In this document: positions 28,761 to 39,674 of the stretch, one piece after another
How the letters are laid out: each line of letters opens with the position of its first letter
How positions within the stretch are numbered: the stretch's first letter is position 1
Assembly (NCBI RefSeq): GCF_902686445.1
Contig: NC_062222.1
Location: 135,725,035-135,789,034 of the forward strand
DNA from: Sciurus carolinensis
Lineage: Eukaryota; Chordata; Mammalia; Rodentia; Sciuridae
DNA length: 64,000 nucleotides
Direction: 5' to 3'
The notes under the pieces: model-generated
What the model saw: only the letters and a program-made list of their open reading frames with translations
What the model was told of the DNA's origin: nothing
Database searches by the model: none
Program-made: the position numbers and the translations under genes

Positions 28761-29267
28761 CGGGTGGGCGCTGGCTGGAGGGGTCAGCACGATGCTCTTC
28801 AGCCTCCACAAAGCCGCAGGTGCTCTGCTTGGCCGGGAACGGAATCCCCAGTTTTACTGACTGGTCATTGTGGGAACAGAGGCTCTGAACCCCAGTGTCT
28901 CAGCTTTGCTGGGGACAAACTTACAAGTAAGTCCTTACTTTTCAGAAATCCACCCACAAACCTCTCTGGAGTCACCACCAGATTCCATGGAAACACTTGG
29001 ATACCTGAATGGGAGCAGGGAATGGTCCTAGGGAGCTAGGACCTCCGGCCCCCGCCCCATCGTACCTACCCACCACCCTCCACCACTCAACGCCCGTGGT
29101 TCCTGTCTGAGGCACACCGTAGGGCCAGAGCTCGGTTCCCAGCCACTGACTTTCCGTGGGCTCCCTTGAAACCTACAGAGGACACGGGCCCGAGGGGGTC
29201 CGAAGGCCTTCCCCATCCAGAAGCGGGGGAACTACACCACCATCAACAGAGTTGGCAAAACTACATT

Positions 29268-29686
29268 GTTTTAGTCAGTAATTTCACTGCTGTGACTAAA
29301 TGACCCACCAGCACAACTGCAAAGGAGGAAAGGTTTATTCAGAGGTCTTGGTCCATACAAGGCTGGCCCCATTCCTCGGGGCTCCAGGTGAGGCTAAACA
29401 CCACAGAGGGAGAGGGAGAGGGAAGTAGCTTACATCACAGTGACCAGGAGACAGAGGCTCCACTCGCCAGATACAAATTTATATACCCCAAAACCACGCC
29501 CCAATGCCCACCTCCTCCAGCCACACCCCACCTGCCTCCAGTCACCACTCAGTCAATTCCATCAGGGATTAGTTCACTGATGAGGTTAAGACTCTCGAAA
29601 CCCAATCATTTCTCCTCTGAAACTTCTTACATTGTCTCACATGTGAGCTTTTGGGGGACACCTCACATCCAAACCATAATATACAT
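29268..29686 (-). mobile_element. MaLR LTR, antisense, near full length
   Basis: From TTTTAGTCAGTAATTTCACT through GGAAAGGTTTATTCAGAGGT, CCATTCCTCGGGGCTCCAGG, AAACCCAATCATTTCTCCTC and GGGGGACACCTCACATCCAA to AACCATAATA, this is the best preserved antisense copy of the squirrel MaLR LTR here. Confidence 0.85.
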
Positions 29687-31099
29687 CGTGAATAAAACCC
29701 ACTTTCTTCAACCTAATAGGAGGTAAGGTTCTGTGGGGAGGAGAGAGAGAGAATCAGGGCAGATGCTAAGGAGAGAATGTTCCAGAAGTAGCACACAACA
29801 ACCCCCTTCCCTAGGCAAAGCTGTGGGTGGGGTGACTGTGGGGAGCCCAGGTGAGGCCATCAGTGATCCCAGAGGGGATGGGCGCCTGAACCTCGAGTTG
29901 GCACAGTGGCTGCAAGAGTGGCTGGGCAGGTGGCCTGGGTGCAGTGTCACAGAGCCCACGCAGCCCTCCATGGCATGCTTCCCATGTCCAGAGAAGGGTG
30001 CAGCCTTCGCGGGGGAGGCTGAGCCTCCAGGGCCATGATGAGGGCACCCCACGGGTGGTGGTAGGTGCGCCCCAGCCACCAGCCGAGAGGGAGGCTGGCA
30101 CACACCCCGCGGCAGGAGGATGGCATGTCCCTAGGTGCTCACCCAGAGGGCCCTGGACCTGACATCCCCCCACCACCAAAACCCGAGTGTCAGCTGCGGG
30201 CAGGGAGAAGCTCTGGGGTGGCCTGGGTCTAGAGGAAAGCTGACCGCGAAACCACCTGGTCGCGGCCTGATCACGTTTCTTGCAAGAGGAATATCGGCCA
30301 GAAATGAAAATGAAGTTGTTACAGCAAAGGAGGCAACTGGGCTTCTGCAACCTGTATCTGAGTCATCGGATGCTGGCCCCAAGACAGGAGGAAAGAGAGC
30401 AACCCTGGCTCGCACGAGCCACCACGGCAGATGGAATCTGCTTCCTCTGGAGGGAGCTTCTTACCCCCCCACCCCCACCTCCGACTTGCTATTCCAGGGA
30501 AGGCCTGGGAACACCGTATTAACATATTAACCTTCAAAACAATCACTGCCCAATGCAGCACAGGCCAGAGGGTGGAGGGGGCTCCCCGGGAAGCCTCTGG
30601 CCAAGCACAGCTCCCTGGTCTTCCAATAGGAAAACGTCGATCACATAATTTGAAAAATGAACTTGGAGCCTCAGGTCAGATGGCATTGCAAGTTCACTTT
30701 GCAAAACCCACATGTAGAATCACACGTAGAACCACCACGTGGAGGAGGGTGGGTGAGGGGCAGAAACACCGGGGTGGGACAGGACTGGACGCCCCAGGAT
30801 GCCCGAGGCTGAGGTCCACAGACGGAACTCATTTCCTCACCTCACTGCTCCCCAGGACAAAGGGCTGTGGGAGGCTCCAGCCCAGCCTCCCAGACCTGCC
30901 CTGCCCAGGCTCCCCAGCTCCAGAGCCCGTCTCCCCAGCTCCCCAACCACACAAGTCCCTACGGTGCTTCCAGGTGCCTGCCAGCCAGTGCTGACCCTGT
31001 CCCTGCTGTTCTAGGTGCACCTGCAGAGGCTCTGTGCCGCCCTGATCAAGGGCCCCGGCCGAGAAGCTCCAGTCCAGGAGGGTCCGCCATTAGCTCACA

Positions 31100-31360
31100 T
31101 TCATTCATGGAACTAATGTTTACAAAGCGTCTACTCTACCAGTCTATAAATGGCACACAGAAATGGTTGGAAGGGTGAATGAACAATTCCATTTTCTGAG
31201 GAGTCAAGTCAGGGTGAGTGATGGAAAGGAGACAGGTGTTGGAGTCAGACACTGAGTGAGAAAACTGGCTCTGGAACCTTCCAAGCTGGGCTAGTCTGCA
31301 GGTGTTACTGCATCTACCTGAGCCCCAGTTTCCTCACATGTAAGAATGGGGCTCACAAGT
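31100..31360 (+). mobile_element. L2-like piece followed by MIR SINE relic
   Basis: ATTCATTCATGGAACTAATG and AAAGCGTCTACTCTACCAG (about 31,100-31,190) look like an L2 3' end. GGAGTCAGACACTGAGTGAG, AGCCCCAGTTTCCTCACATG and TAAGAATGGGGCTCA (31,240-31,350) look like MIR in sense. Confidence 0.5.
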
Positions 31361-33395
31361 CCCGCTCCTGATGTTACTCCCATGTTGCTCTACCCGGGAG
31401 GAGAGCACTGAGGCCTTCTCTCCTGCAGGACAGAAAGCTGGGCCGTTTCTGGGGCTGTCTTTCTGTCTTCTCAGAGAACCCCAATCTTGGAAAAGCTGGT
31501 TCAGAATAGCATTCTGCCCTCCCCTTGCAGTTGGGGGTCATGGGGCCCACGTCAGCAGACACCACTGGGGGGCCGGGGGTTCTGGGAAAGCTCTTCAATG
31601 GGGACTGACACTGCTGATAGTTTGCCCTTTCCCTTTCTCCTCTTGACCTGGGATGAGGATGTGAGGACTGGAGTTCCAGCAACCATGTTGGGACCACAGG
31701 AAAATCTTGAGGGTGGAAGCCGGGCACTTAGGCTGGCCGAGCGGGGAGATGGCATTAGTGACATTGTGTAACTCGTGCCCTAGCACGGACTGCCCACGTC
31801 TGCACTGCACGCCTCATGAGAAAAGAATCAAACAGCTGCTTAGAGAAATCACGACTAATGCCCGGGCTTTTCTGTGGGAGCAGAGAAGCGCGACCCTTTC
31901 CCGCACCACCTGCAGGTCAGGCAGATCTTCCTCTTCACAGGAGCGCAGGGTACCCGCTAGGAACAGTTGTCGAAGAGCTTCTCGCTGTCCAGTGAAGTGG
32001 GCGTTAGCCACTCCAAACCAGGACTGTGATTAGGAGGTAAATATGGAAAATGAAAAAGCCGTTTTCTGTCTTGCAAACTTCTGATTCTATATATCACTTT
32101 TGTGGTCCTGTCACAAAAAAATAGACATTCTTTTTAACAGATTTGGAAGTCTTGATAAACAGGAGGGAGAGGCACAAGACTCCCACCTGTGGTGTCCCTC
32201 CAGGGCAGACTGTGCTGACATTTCGCTCTGCTTCCCTCCGGTTCCTTTTAGCCTACACTCCCACCTGGAAACCAGGCCTGCCTGCCTGTCCCCTGCTCCC
32301 AGCTCCCTGCCTCCTCATGTGATCCCGATTCTTTTTGATGCCCCAGCATTTACGAATGCCTTCTCCTCATGACGTCAGCTATTCATTAACGTAACGGAAA
32401 TCTAACATGGAATTTGTTGTGATCTGTGTCATCCTAACGTCAGGACGACTCCGTCAATAATGCAACCCGCCACCTGCCGTGGCTCATCAGGTGCTCCCCG
32501 CATCCTCGCCGCAATCCGAAGAGGAGCGGACCTCAGATACTGGCTCTAGTGACGTCCGTGAGTGAAGCGGTGGGGCTCGTGCAGGGCCCAGCAAGGCCCA
32601 GGGCTACGCATGGCCTCCAGCCCCGGCCGGCTCCCACAGTGGCTCTGTGTGCGTCTCACCTCGCCTCCTGGCTCCTCTGCATGCTGATTCAAGGCGCTTG
32701 GATTTTTCAGATGCGTGCCCAGCAGGGGACAGTTGGTCTCTCTTTACTCGCAGGGTCACTGACTCCAACTGACAGACGCAAACCCTGAAGCTGTGAGAGG
32801 TCGAGCGGCAGACTGAGCTCGGGTTCCGAGGGCCAAGGCCGTGGGGCTCTTCATGAGGGCAGTGCAAAGGCAAATGCTTCCGATGGTGGAAGGCGGCAGA
32901 CCCCGCTGGTTGCTCCGCACCCTGACTTCTTCTGCCAAGAAGCCTCTGAAGTCGGCCCTCGGAATCCTAGGTTCCCCTTCCTCGAATCCAACCAACTGTG
33001 GATTTAAAGCATTCCAAAAAATTGGGTCTTTACTGAACACGTTCGGATTTTTCCCCCTTTTTTATTCCCTAAATGATACAGTGTAGCAGCAACTTACACA
33101 GCTCATGCTAAGTCATCAAGAGGTGACAAGGTGCTCAGGCGGAGGTGTGGTCCTATGCCACCCCGTGTAATGGACCTGTGCAGCCTGGATTTGGGTGTCT
33201 GCTGGGCTGGACGCATTTTCCCACCCATCCCAAGAGACGCCTGTACTTTTAATTGTTCAGCTCTCTTTCTCGTGGTATTAATGTTTCTATTCCCAAGGAA
33301 CACCTTGCAACTTCTCAATATTTGACTACCCACATATCATCCATATACCTAGGCCTTCTTCCGTGGGAGATGAGGACTTAGCTCCTACACACAGG

Positions 33396-33397
<2 letters not shown>

Positions 33398-33437
<40 letters not shown>
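33398..33437. repeat. (AC)20 microsatellite
   Basis: Forty bases of uninterrupted AC dinucleotide, followed by a short interrupted continuation (TCATATACACACACC). It is likely polymorphic in length. Confidence 0.97.
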
Positions 33438-33439
<2 letters not shown>

Positions 33440-34019
33440 ATATACACACACCTTCCCTTCCCTTCTCTTACTATCTAATGTTATTAAAGAACAATTTAAA
33501 GTAAATGCTTGGCATTGGCAATACTATGACTAATAAAGTTTTATTTAATTCTGAGCCATTAAGTGTATTTAAATTAAATTTCCTTCGTGGCAGAACTTTT
33601 TGTTTGCCTTAGAGTTAGTAATTGGCTCATGCTGTGCTAAATGCTAAAAAGGACTCCATACATTTTGGAGATGCATACTGAAATATTCACGGGTGAAATC
33701 ATAGGATGACTTGATTTGCTTCAAGATGCTGTGGAGCAGCCTCTGGCCCGGAGACACGGAGGCTGAATCCAAACCTCTCTGGGAACAGCTGGGGAGCCAG
33801 CCATGTCTCAGGAGCAGCTTGCTCTTCCCAGATGCGACAGTGGTCCACTGGGTGGGGCATCTGCAGGAAGGGAAGTACACAGAGGGCCCCGGCTGTCTTC
33901 CCGTAGTGCCCGCACCAGCTGCTGTGAGCCTGCAGATGAAGGGGGAACCGAACTCAGGCCAGCTGTCCTGACAGGTCATGGTTTGACCTTTAAGATTCCC
34001 CAAAAGCCCCTGCGTTAGT

Positions 34020-34420
34020 GCGGAAATGTTCAGAGGTGGGACGATTAGATTATGGGGGCAGTACAGTGGATTCATCCATTTGATGTGTGACTAATTTGAA
34101 TGGACTAACTGGGCGAGAACTCTAGCCAGGTTGCTGTGGCTGGGGTGTGCGCCTGACTGTACCGTGTCCCTGGCTTCTCTCTCTCTCTCTCTCTCTCCCT
34201 CCTCCTCCTCCTCCTCTGCTTCCCAGCTGCCATGAATGAAGCCACTGTCCTCTGCCTCGCCCTTCCCTCATGATATCCTGCCCCACCTCAGGTCCACAGC
34301 AATGGAGTCAGCTGACTGTGAACTGAGACCGCAAGCCCAGATAAACTCGTCCCCCTCTAAGTTGCTCTTGCCAGTTGTGTTGGTCACAGTGACAAAAAAA
34401 CTGACTCACACGATGTGTTG
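34020..34420 (+). mobile_element. MaLR LTR, sense, with CT/CTC microsatellite
   Basis: AATGTTCAGAGGTGGGACGA, TTAGATTATGGGGGCAG, then a (CT)n(CTC)n run at about 34,174-34,217, CCTCATGATATCCTGCCCCA, CACAGCAATGGAGTCAGCTG and GTGACAAAAAAACTGACTC at the end. This is the sense form of the inverted copies at 10.3 and 29.3 kb. Confidence 0.8.
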
Positions 34421-35134
34421 AGGAAACAGTCACACGGCTCAGACCCAGGAGATGACCCCGTCCCAGGCACCTGCTGTGGGTCCCGCACCGTCCGTACTTC
34501 CGATTGACAGGCTAGAAGAGCTTGCCGCACTGAGGGATCACACGCAGGCAACGGCTGATTCTAGAGATAAAACTCAGGACAGCCAGATGGACCGATGCAG
34601 AGGGACCAATCCAAAGCCTCTCTGGATGCCCACCCCCAGTGCCTCCTCGTGTCCAGCAGCCCTGAAGTTCCCCAAATCTCCTTGTTCCAAGTTTCCATCA
34701 AACTCCATCTCCAGCAGCCCCACTCCCTGGTGCTATGGTCCAGCGTCTTGGGAGGTGAAGGCTCAGCTTTCTAATCACCTGGTTTTTGTGGCAGCCCCAT
34801 CCAGAAGCTATCTAGAGCCCCACCTACACCAGTGCATCAATGTGAACTCAGGTGTGACAGAAAGGAGCCCATTATGGGAACAGAAGACACTTCTCACAAG
34901 AGATACCAGGGAACATCAAGAGTCCCAGTACCAGGAACTGGAGACAGAGACTAATATAAACAGGTGGGAATATGACTCTGCATCAAAGAGGACATCAGAT
35001 ATTGTAAATATTTTCATAAACATAAGATTTTATTCCATTTCTAATCTGTTTAAAAGGTAACACTATTGAAAGTAAAATGACATCAGTATATGTGAGAGTT
35101 AAACAGAAATAGAAGTAAAAAGATACAAAAGCAT

Positions 35135-35512
35135 CATGTTGGCTTTCTGCTGCTATAAGAAAAATACCTGAAGTAATCCATTATAAAGTGCAAAGGTTTA
35201 TTTGACCCACAGTTGTGGAGGTTTCAGTCCATGATCAGTTTGCCCTGTTGCTTTTGGGTCTGTGGGGAGGAAGCACTTCATGGTAGGAGCTCTGATAGGG
35301 CAAAACCACTAAGTAGGTGGCCAGAATCCCAAGTAGAAAGGAAGGGATCAGGTCCCACAATCCCCTTCCAGGGCAGACCCCCAGTGACCCAACTTCCTAC
35401 CCAGGCCCCGCCTCTTAAAAGGCCCCGCCTCTTAAAGGCTCCGCCACCTCCCAATGGTGCCAAGCTGGGACCAAGCCTTTAGGGACACTTAAGACCCAAA
35501 CTACAGTAAGAA
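35135..35512 (-). mobile_element. MaLR LTR, antisense, with duplicated GC-box segment
   Basis: GTTGGCTTTCTGCTGCTATA, AAGGTTTATTTGACCCACAG and GGACACTTAAGACCCAAACT are the MaLR landmarks. The segment GGCCCCGCCTCTTAAA is repeated directly at about 35,404-35,440 and followed by GGCTCCGCC, giving three GC-box-like words. Confidence 0.75.
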
Positions 35513-36534
35513 CGGAAGGGGAGATGTTGGACAAAACTGTTCTCACAGCGTCTGTGAAGGGGTGTGGCGCCCTGGAAGGCAGGATGAGGATTAAAGATTC
35601 ACGTCGTAAGTACCAAGGCAGACACCAAAGAAAGGGGGTATGGAAAACAAGCCAATAACAGATTCAATCACTAATGACACTGAATTAAAGTGAGCGGAAG
35701 CAGGAAGAGAGGAGGAATACAGAGTGGAAGAACAACTGAAGGCGGCAGGGCAGGCTCGGATGGGAGCCGTCCATCTCGATGCCCCAGCTGAAAGGCAAAG
35801 ATGGTGACCGCAGCCTCACACCTGTGAGGGAGCTGAGGAGCAGTGGGAGGCGAGGAGGCCCAGGGCAGTCCCAGGACAGGGTGCTAGAAATGGGCTGGGC
35901 GGGGCAGAAAAAGCACTTGGTGTCCCAGCTGAGCCTGCCCAGTCCTGCCTCCAGAGGGCGCCCCGAGGATCAGAACCAGGTCACCCAGGCGGGTGCGGAA
36001 CCACCCCTCCCTCCCCTGCAGCTGCCCACCCATCCAAGGACAGAAATCAGCTAGGAGGTCACCATCCGCCCGCCACAGGGTCTCCCCAGGAACTTTCCCA
36101 AAGTGCAAATTCGACTGCATCCTCCTATGTGAAACCTTTCTAAGGCCAAGCAATGCCAGCTGGCTGTGCCCTGCTCCCTGGGTGGGCACAGTGCAGGAAC
36201 CACCTGCCGACTGTCAATCGAGGATCCGGGTCCATGGTGTTCCGTGGCCTCCCGATGGCCACACAGCCAGGAGATGGCGGACCGCAGAGGGCGCCCGGCG
36301 CTGCCTTCCCCAGGGGCTCAGCCACTGGTGGCTCCTGGAGGAGGGGCTTCTGCACCCCACACAGCTGGGAAGGTCCTGGGGCCATTAGAGCAGGGCTGGC
36401 AGGCGATGGAGAGCTATGGTCTTTGGACCAAGGGACTGTCGCGTGCTGATGGGGAGCTGCACACAGGTGCTGGGCCTCCGGGTGCCTGGAAACAGGCGGA
36501 CCCTAGCAGGCAAGGGTTTTAAAGCTAGGGGCCC

Positions 36535-36680
36535 CAGGATCCGACTGGGGACTTCTCTATAGGCAGGGTGACTGTGGGCAAGTTACCCACGCTCCCTGCG
36601 TCCAGGCTTCCAGGCTGCAAGGTGGGAAGGGCGCTACCCGCCTCTGGGTGTTAGTGGTGACTGAGCAGCTGGAAGGTTCT
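36535..36680 (+). mobile_element. MIR-like relic
   Basis: GGGTGACTGTGGGCAAGTTA followed by CCCACGCTCCCTGCGTCCAG and GCTGCAAGGTGGGAAGGG resembles the middle of MIR (TGTGACCTTGGGCAAGTTACT...). It is diverged. Confidence 0.45.
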
Positions 36681-37234
36681 GGCAGCAGCTGTCAATTAAG
36701 AGAAGTTTTATCCGTGATTCCTTTTCCTCCCCTCACCAGTGACAGGATCCTGCCTGGTCACCTCCACCCTCAGCCAAGACCCTCTGCAATTGTACTCCTC
36801 ATACAGTGACGTGGCGCAGCCCTGAGCAGATGTCTCTGGCCTGGACCACGGCTGTGAGGACACACCAAGGTCCTGAGGACCTGCTGCAGTGCACCTACTG
36901 GCAACCAAGCAAGCCCTGCACGGGTCCACTGACCGAGGCCCAGAGAAAGGACTGGGTTCGGCCCATAGAGATGCCGATCGGCTTATTAGCTGATTCTTCT
37001 TATTAGCTTCACGGTCTCGTAAAAACCACTTCCCTTCGTCCGTTTCTGAATGTGCTCACTTATAAGCTGGAAAGACAACTGAGGGGCGAACCAAAGGCAT
37101 TCCCCCCTGGTTGGTGCACTTTCTGGCAGGTCAAGTGACAGAGAGCTAAACTCTGCTGGACACCACAATGGGGAGGAGAAACACAGAATTAGGGACAAAG
37201 GGTCTCCACATAAGGCAAAGAGTTCAATTACAAA

Positions 37235-37583
37235 GAGCTGTGTGTAAAATATATTTATTTTCAAAGGTTCCCTTTAGAAAACCAGAAAATGTAGTGAACA
37301 CAAAACGTGAGAACAGAGAGGCCCGTCCAACCCAGATGACGACGTTCAGCCGGCGCCGGCGTGTGAGCGGGAGGCAGAGTCTCCTTCAGGTCCCTGTTGA
37401 CGTGGGGCCGAGAGGAAGGAGTGTCCACGTCCTCGAGGTGCGAAAGAGAGTGGGCCAAACGGAAGCGCGTGAGACCACACTGAATGGTGACTGAGGGCAG
37501 CGTGTGCCGGGGACCCGCGTCTTCTGCATGGGAACGGAGCCGCTGCAGCCGAGCGTCCCATCAGCAGGCACACGCGGGCCTCC
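37235..37583 (-). other. EVC2: EVC2 3' UTR
   Basis: This short 3' UTR of about 350 bases lies between the EVC2 stop codon and the poly(A) signal at 37,254-37,259. It is GC-rich near the stop and becomes AT-rich towards the signal. I see no repeat in it. The length is inferred from the signal. Confidence 0.7.
37254..37259 (-). terminator. EVC2: EVC2 poly(A) signal
   Basis: On the minus strand AATAAA occurs here, 325 bases after the EVC2 stop codon, followed by the AT-rich ATATTTTACACAC. It is the first canonical signal in the EVC2 3' direction. Cleavage is expected roughly 10-30 bases further, near 37,230-37,245. Confidence 0.75.
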
Positions 37584-37848
37584 CTAGTCCGCGCCCAGGG
37601 CCCTGCTGGCCTTCTTGGCATTCAGGAAGTTCTTCTTCTTCCTGGGAGGGATGTGCAGCGAGATCTCTGGGTCCTTTGGGTTTCTGAATATAAAGAGCTT
37701 TTCACCTGTGTTCAACACGTCAGGGGCTTCTGTACCCACAACGGGGACAGGGGCAGGTTCGCCAATGGGCTCCAGGGACAGGTGTGGCCAACTTTCCCTG
37801 GAGAACACGATCCTCTCCCTGATGGGGAGATACGTCTTCTTTAATATG
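37584..37848 (-). CDS. EVC2: EVC2 last coding exon with W-peptide and stop
   Basis: This is the last EVC2 (limbin) coding exon, read right to left. The minus-strand acceptor TTCTCTCCTTAG precedes CATATTAAAGAAG. The first base completes a serine codon split as AG|C, and the frame reads ILKKTYLPIRERIVFSRESW to a TAG at 37,584-37,586, 87 residues in all. The C-terminus contains GEKLFIFRNPKDPEISLHIP followed by a basic segment (PRKKKNFLNAKKA). EVC2 forms a ciliary transmembrane complex with EVC at the base of primary cilia and promotes Hedgehog signalling through Smoothened. Its last roughly 43 residues (W peptide) tether it to EFCAB7/IQCE, and truncations there cause Weyers acrofacial dysostosis in people. 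The peptide here is close to human as I remember it, so the tether should be functional. EVC itself lacks this tail. Confidence 0.96.
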
Positions 37849-39572
37849 CTAAGGAGAGAACAGAAGGTCAAATTGACATTTGGGACTCACTCTGATCTTC
37901 CTGAGAGGTCTGAGTTCTCCAAGAGATTCTCAACCGGGTGCCATTTCAAAGACCCTTTCCTCCCCTGAAATCAGTCCAGGCCTCTGGCAGTGGCCACGCC
38001 CTGCTGGCCTGTGACTTAAGTTTTCAGGGTCTTGTGGGCTCATGGTCCTGACACCGTCAGCCTGGGCTCCGCCGTGCTGGGGAGCTCGGAGACTGGCAGG
38101 TGCCCCGCAGAAAAGGCACGGCCCCCTCCCCGTCAACCCTAAGACATTTACAATGACCCCTGGGCCTCACTGAAAAGCAACTGATGAGCCCTGGGTACAA
38201 AGCAACAGCTCAAGGCCGGGCAGACGTCAGCAGAGGGCAGCACACTTGGGGTCCTGGGAAAGGACGGCTGGAACCCTGTCCCTGAGCCATCCCCGAATCC
38301 CAGGCTGCTGGGAGTCGCAGGGCTGAGAACCACAGGCCTCTCTCTGCCTAAGCAGCGCAGGACGAAGCCATGACACTGGGTCTGCGGGGGACAACACTGG
38401 CAGGTGGGGTGCTGGAGCCACCTGAAGGGCTGGGACAGATTCAGCCCCACCTCTGTCCCCGCCGTGTATCTTGTATGAGCCTGAGCAAGGCCTCAGAGGC
38501 GGCTCTGTCTCACTTCCTATCTCCCTTCCCACCGTGGATCCTGGGCAAAGGCTACCACGGTGCACAGGGTGCTGTGACCGTCACCCCTGATGTCACCTGC
38601 TAGACGCCTATCAGAGCAGGCCAGGAGCACTCCCAGGGGAACATGCCAGTCACACCTTCAATCTGGACTTGAATTTCCTTCTCTGACCAACACCCTGATT
38701 TAATTTCTTCTGACACCTCGCCATCACAGACAGCTCCAAGCTGCTGCTGTGGGCAGTCGGCGATGGGCTCAGCACCTCCACCTCAACCCTGAGAATGACG
38801 GAGGCAGGGGCTCGGCAGACCCTTCCCAGGGACGGTCACTGCTTCCAGAGCACAGGGTGCAAGTCACTTATTAAGCCCTGCCGAGACTTTTCCTCTAAAT
38901 CTCTCCTAGCTGGAATCACAGGGGACACTCGGTCAACAATTGGCCACAATCCAACCAACTGTGCCCTTACGTCCCTGTGACCTCCAGGCATGCAAAAATC
39001 CCAGGCCCAGGATGCAGGCTTCCGGCAAACAGAGCACGGGCCCGGGCGCTACGGTCCACGTCCCAGGAACTGGAGTCCCGGGGTCCCTGGACTTCAGTTC
39101 TATCATCCCCATTTTCTGGAAGGTTCAATGCAACGAGAAGTGAAAAGGCTTTGGGAGCAATAATGTCTGAACAGCTACGAGGAATTATTCTTTTTCTAAT
39201 TATAGCCCTTAAAAAAATAGCTATTAGCTAAAATAAATACAGTAATTAAAATGCTAATAAATGTTAGAACGTTCTCCCCGATAGCTACGGCTTATCTTCA
39301 GCTTCTAAACTAAGCCTGTGGAATAAAGGTCTGTGGTCTTCAGGGGGGAACACGCTGTGTCACCCCCACACACACACCCGCTCTCAGCCAGCGCAGCAAC
39401 CCACCTGCCCTCCGAGCCGGGCTCCCACCTGGCCTTCCCCCCGCCCTCCGAGCCGGGCTCCCACCTGGCCTTCCCCCCGCCCTCCGAGCCGGGCTCCCAC
39501 CTGGCCTTCCCCCCGCCCTCCGAGCCGGGCTCCCACCTGGCCTTCCCCCTGCCCTCTGAGCCGGGCTCCCAC
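37849..39572 (-). other. EVC2: EVC2 last intron
   Basis: A 1.7-kb intron runs from the donor at 39,571-39,572 (CAG|GTGGGAG) to the acceptor at 37,849-37,850. Its 5' end consists of four more copies of the splice-donor minisatellite (39,407-39,572). At 39,170-39,300 it is AT-rich with no named repeat. I recognise no other element. Confidence 0.9.
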
Positions 39573-39586
39573 CTGGCCTTCCTCTG
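39407..39586 (-). repeat. EVC2: 36-bp minisatellite made of the EVC2 exon-intron junction (5 copies)
   Basis: Five nearly identical 36-bp units start at 39,407, 39,443, 39,479, 39,515 and 39,551 on the plus strand. On the minus strand each carries GGAAGGCCAG|GTGGGAGCCC, and the rightmost unit straddles the real 3' end of the penultimate EVC2 exon. The GT dinucleotides therefore recur at 39,572-71, 39,536-35, 39,500-499, 39,464-63 and 39,428-27. Units differ at one or two positions (for example CTCTGAG instead of CTCCGAG in the unit next to the exon). The unit is divisible by three and has no stop in the EVC2 frame, so each unit could encode RWEPGSEGGGKA-type residues. Confidence 0.97.
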
Positions 39587-39674
39587 TTGGGCCCAGTGCA
39601 TCTTCGCCAGGCCTTTGCCCGTCAGCTCTCCTCGAAGTTTCCTTTCCAAGGCTTGCCACCATTCCTGGTGTTTC
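39573..39674 (-). CDS. EVC2: EVC2 penultimate coding exon
   Basis: Acceptor TTCTTGCTGTAG, then a 102-bp exon ending CCAG|GTGGGAG. The first base completes an arginine codon with AG from the previous exon. The frame reads KHQEWWQALERKLRGELTGK and continues with GLAKMHWAQQRKA. This matches the EVC2 segment before the W-peptide exon, with the WWQAL and KLRG words intact. The phases (2 in, 2 out) and the length of 34 codons mean that skipping it would keep the frame. Its donor lies inside the first unit of the 36-bp minisatellite, and four identical donors follow downstream. Use of those would lengthen the exon to 138, 174, 210 or 246 bp, always in frame. The proximal donor is taken as the default because it reproduces the family length. 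Confidence 0.93.

Larger units (their letters stand above)
16516..37235. other. Intergenic region between convergent STK32B and EVC2
   Basis: About 20.7 kb separates the two inferred poly(A) sites. It holds MaLR/MLT1 LTRs (16,628-16,960; 19,838-20,260; 20,770-21,015; 28,020-28,250; 29,268-29,686; 34,020-34,420; 35,135-35,512), a 7SL-type SINE fragment (about 20,293), two L1 fragments (25,270-26,880), MIR and L2 relics and an (AC)20 tract. No frame in it looks like a real protein. The longest, 20,264-21,181 on the minus strand, is made partly from repeats. The stretches 16,960-19,830, 21,700-24,360, 26,900-27,890, 30,000-31,230, 31,360-33,390 and 35,515-36,530 show nothing I recognise. A non-coding RNA gene is possible here but has no signal I can read. 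Confidence 0.75.
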
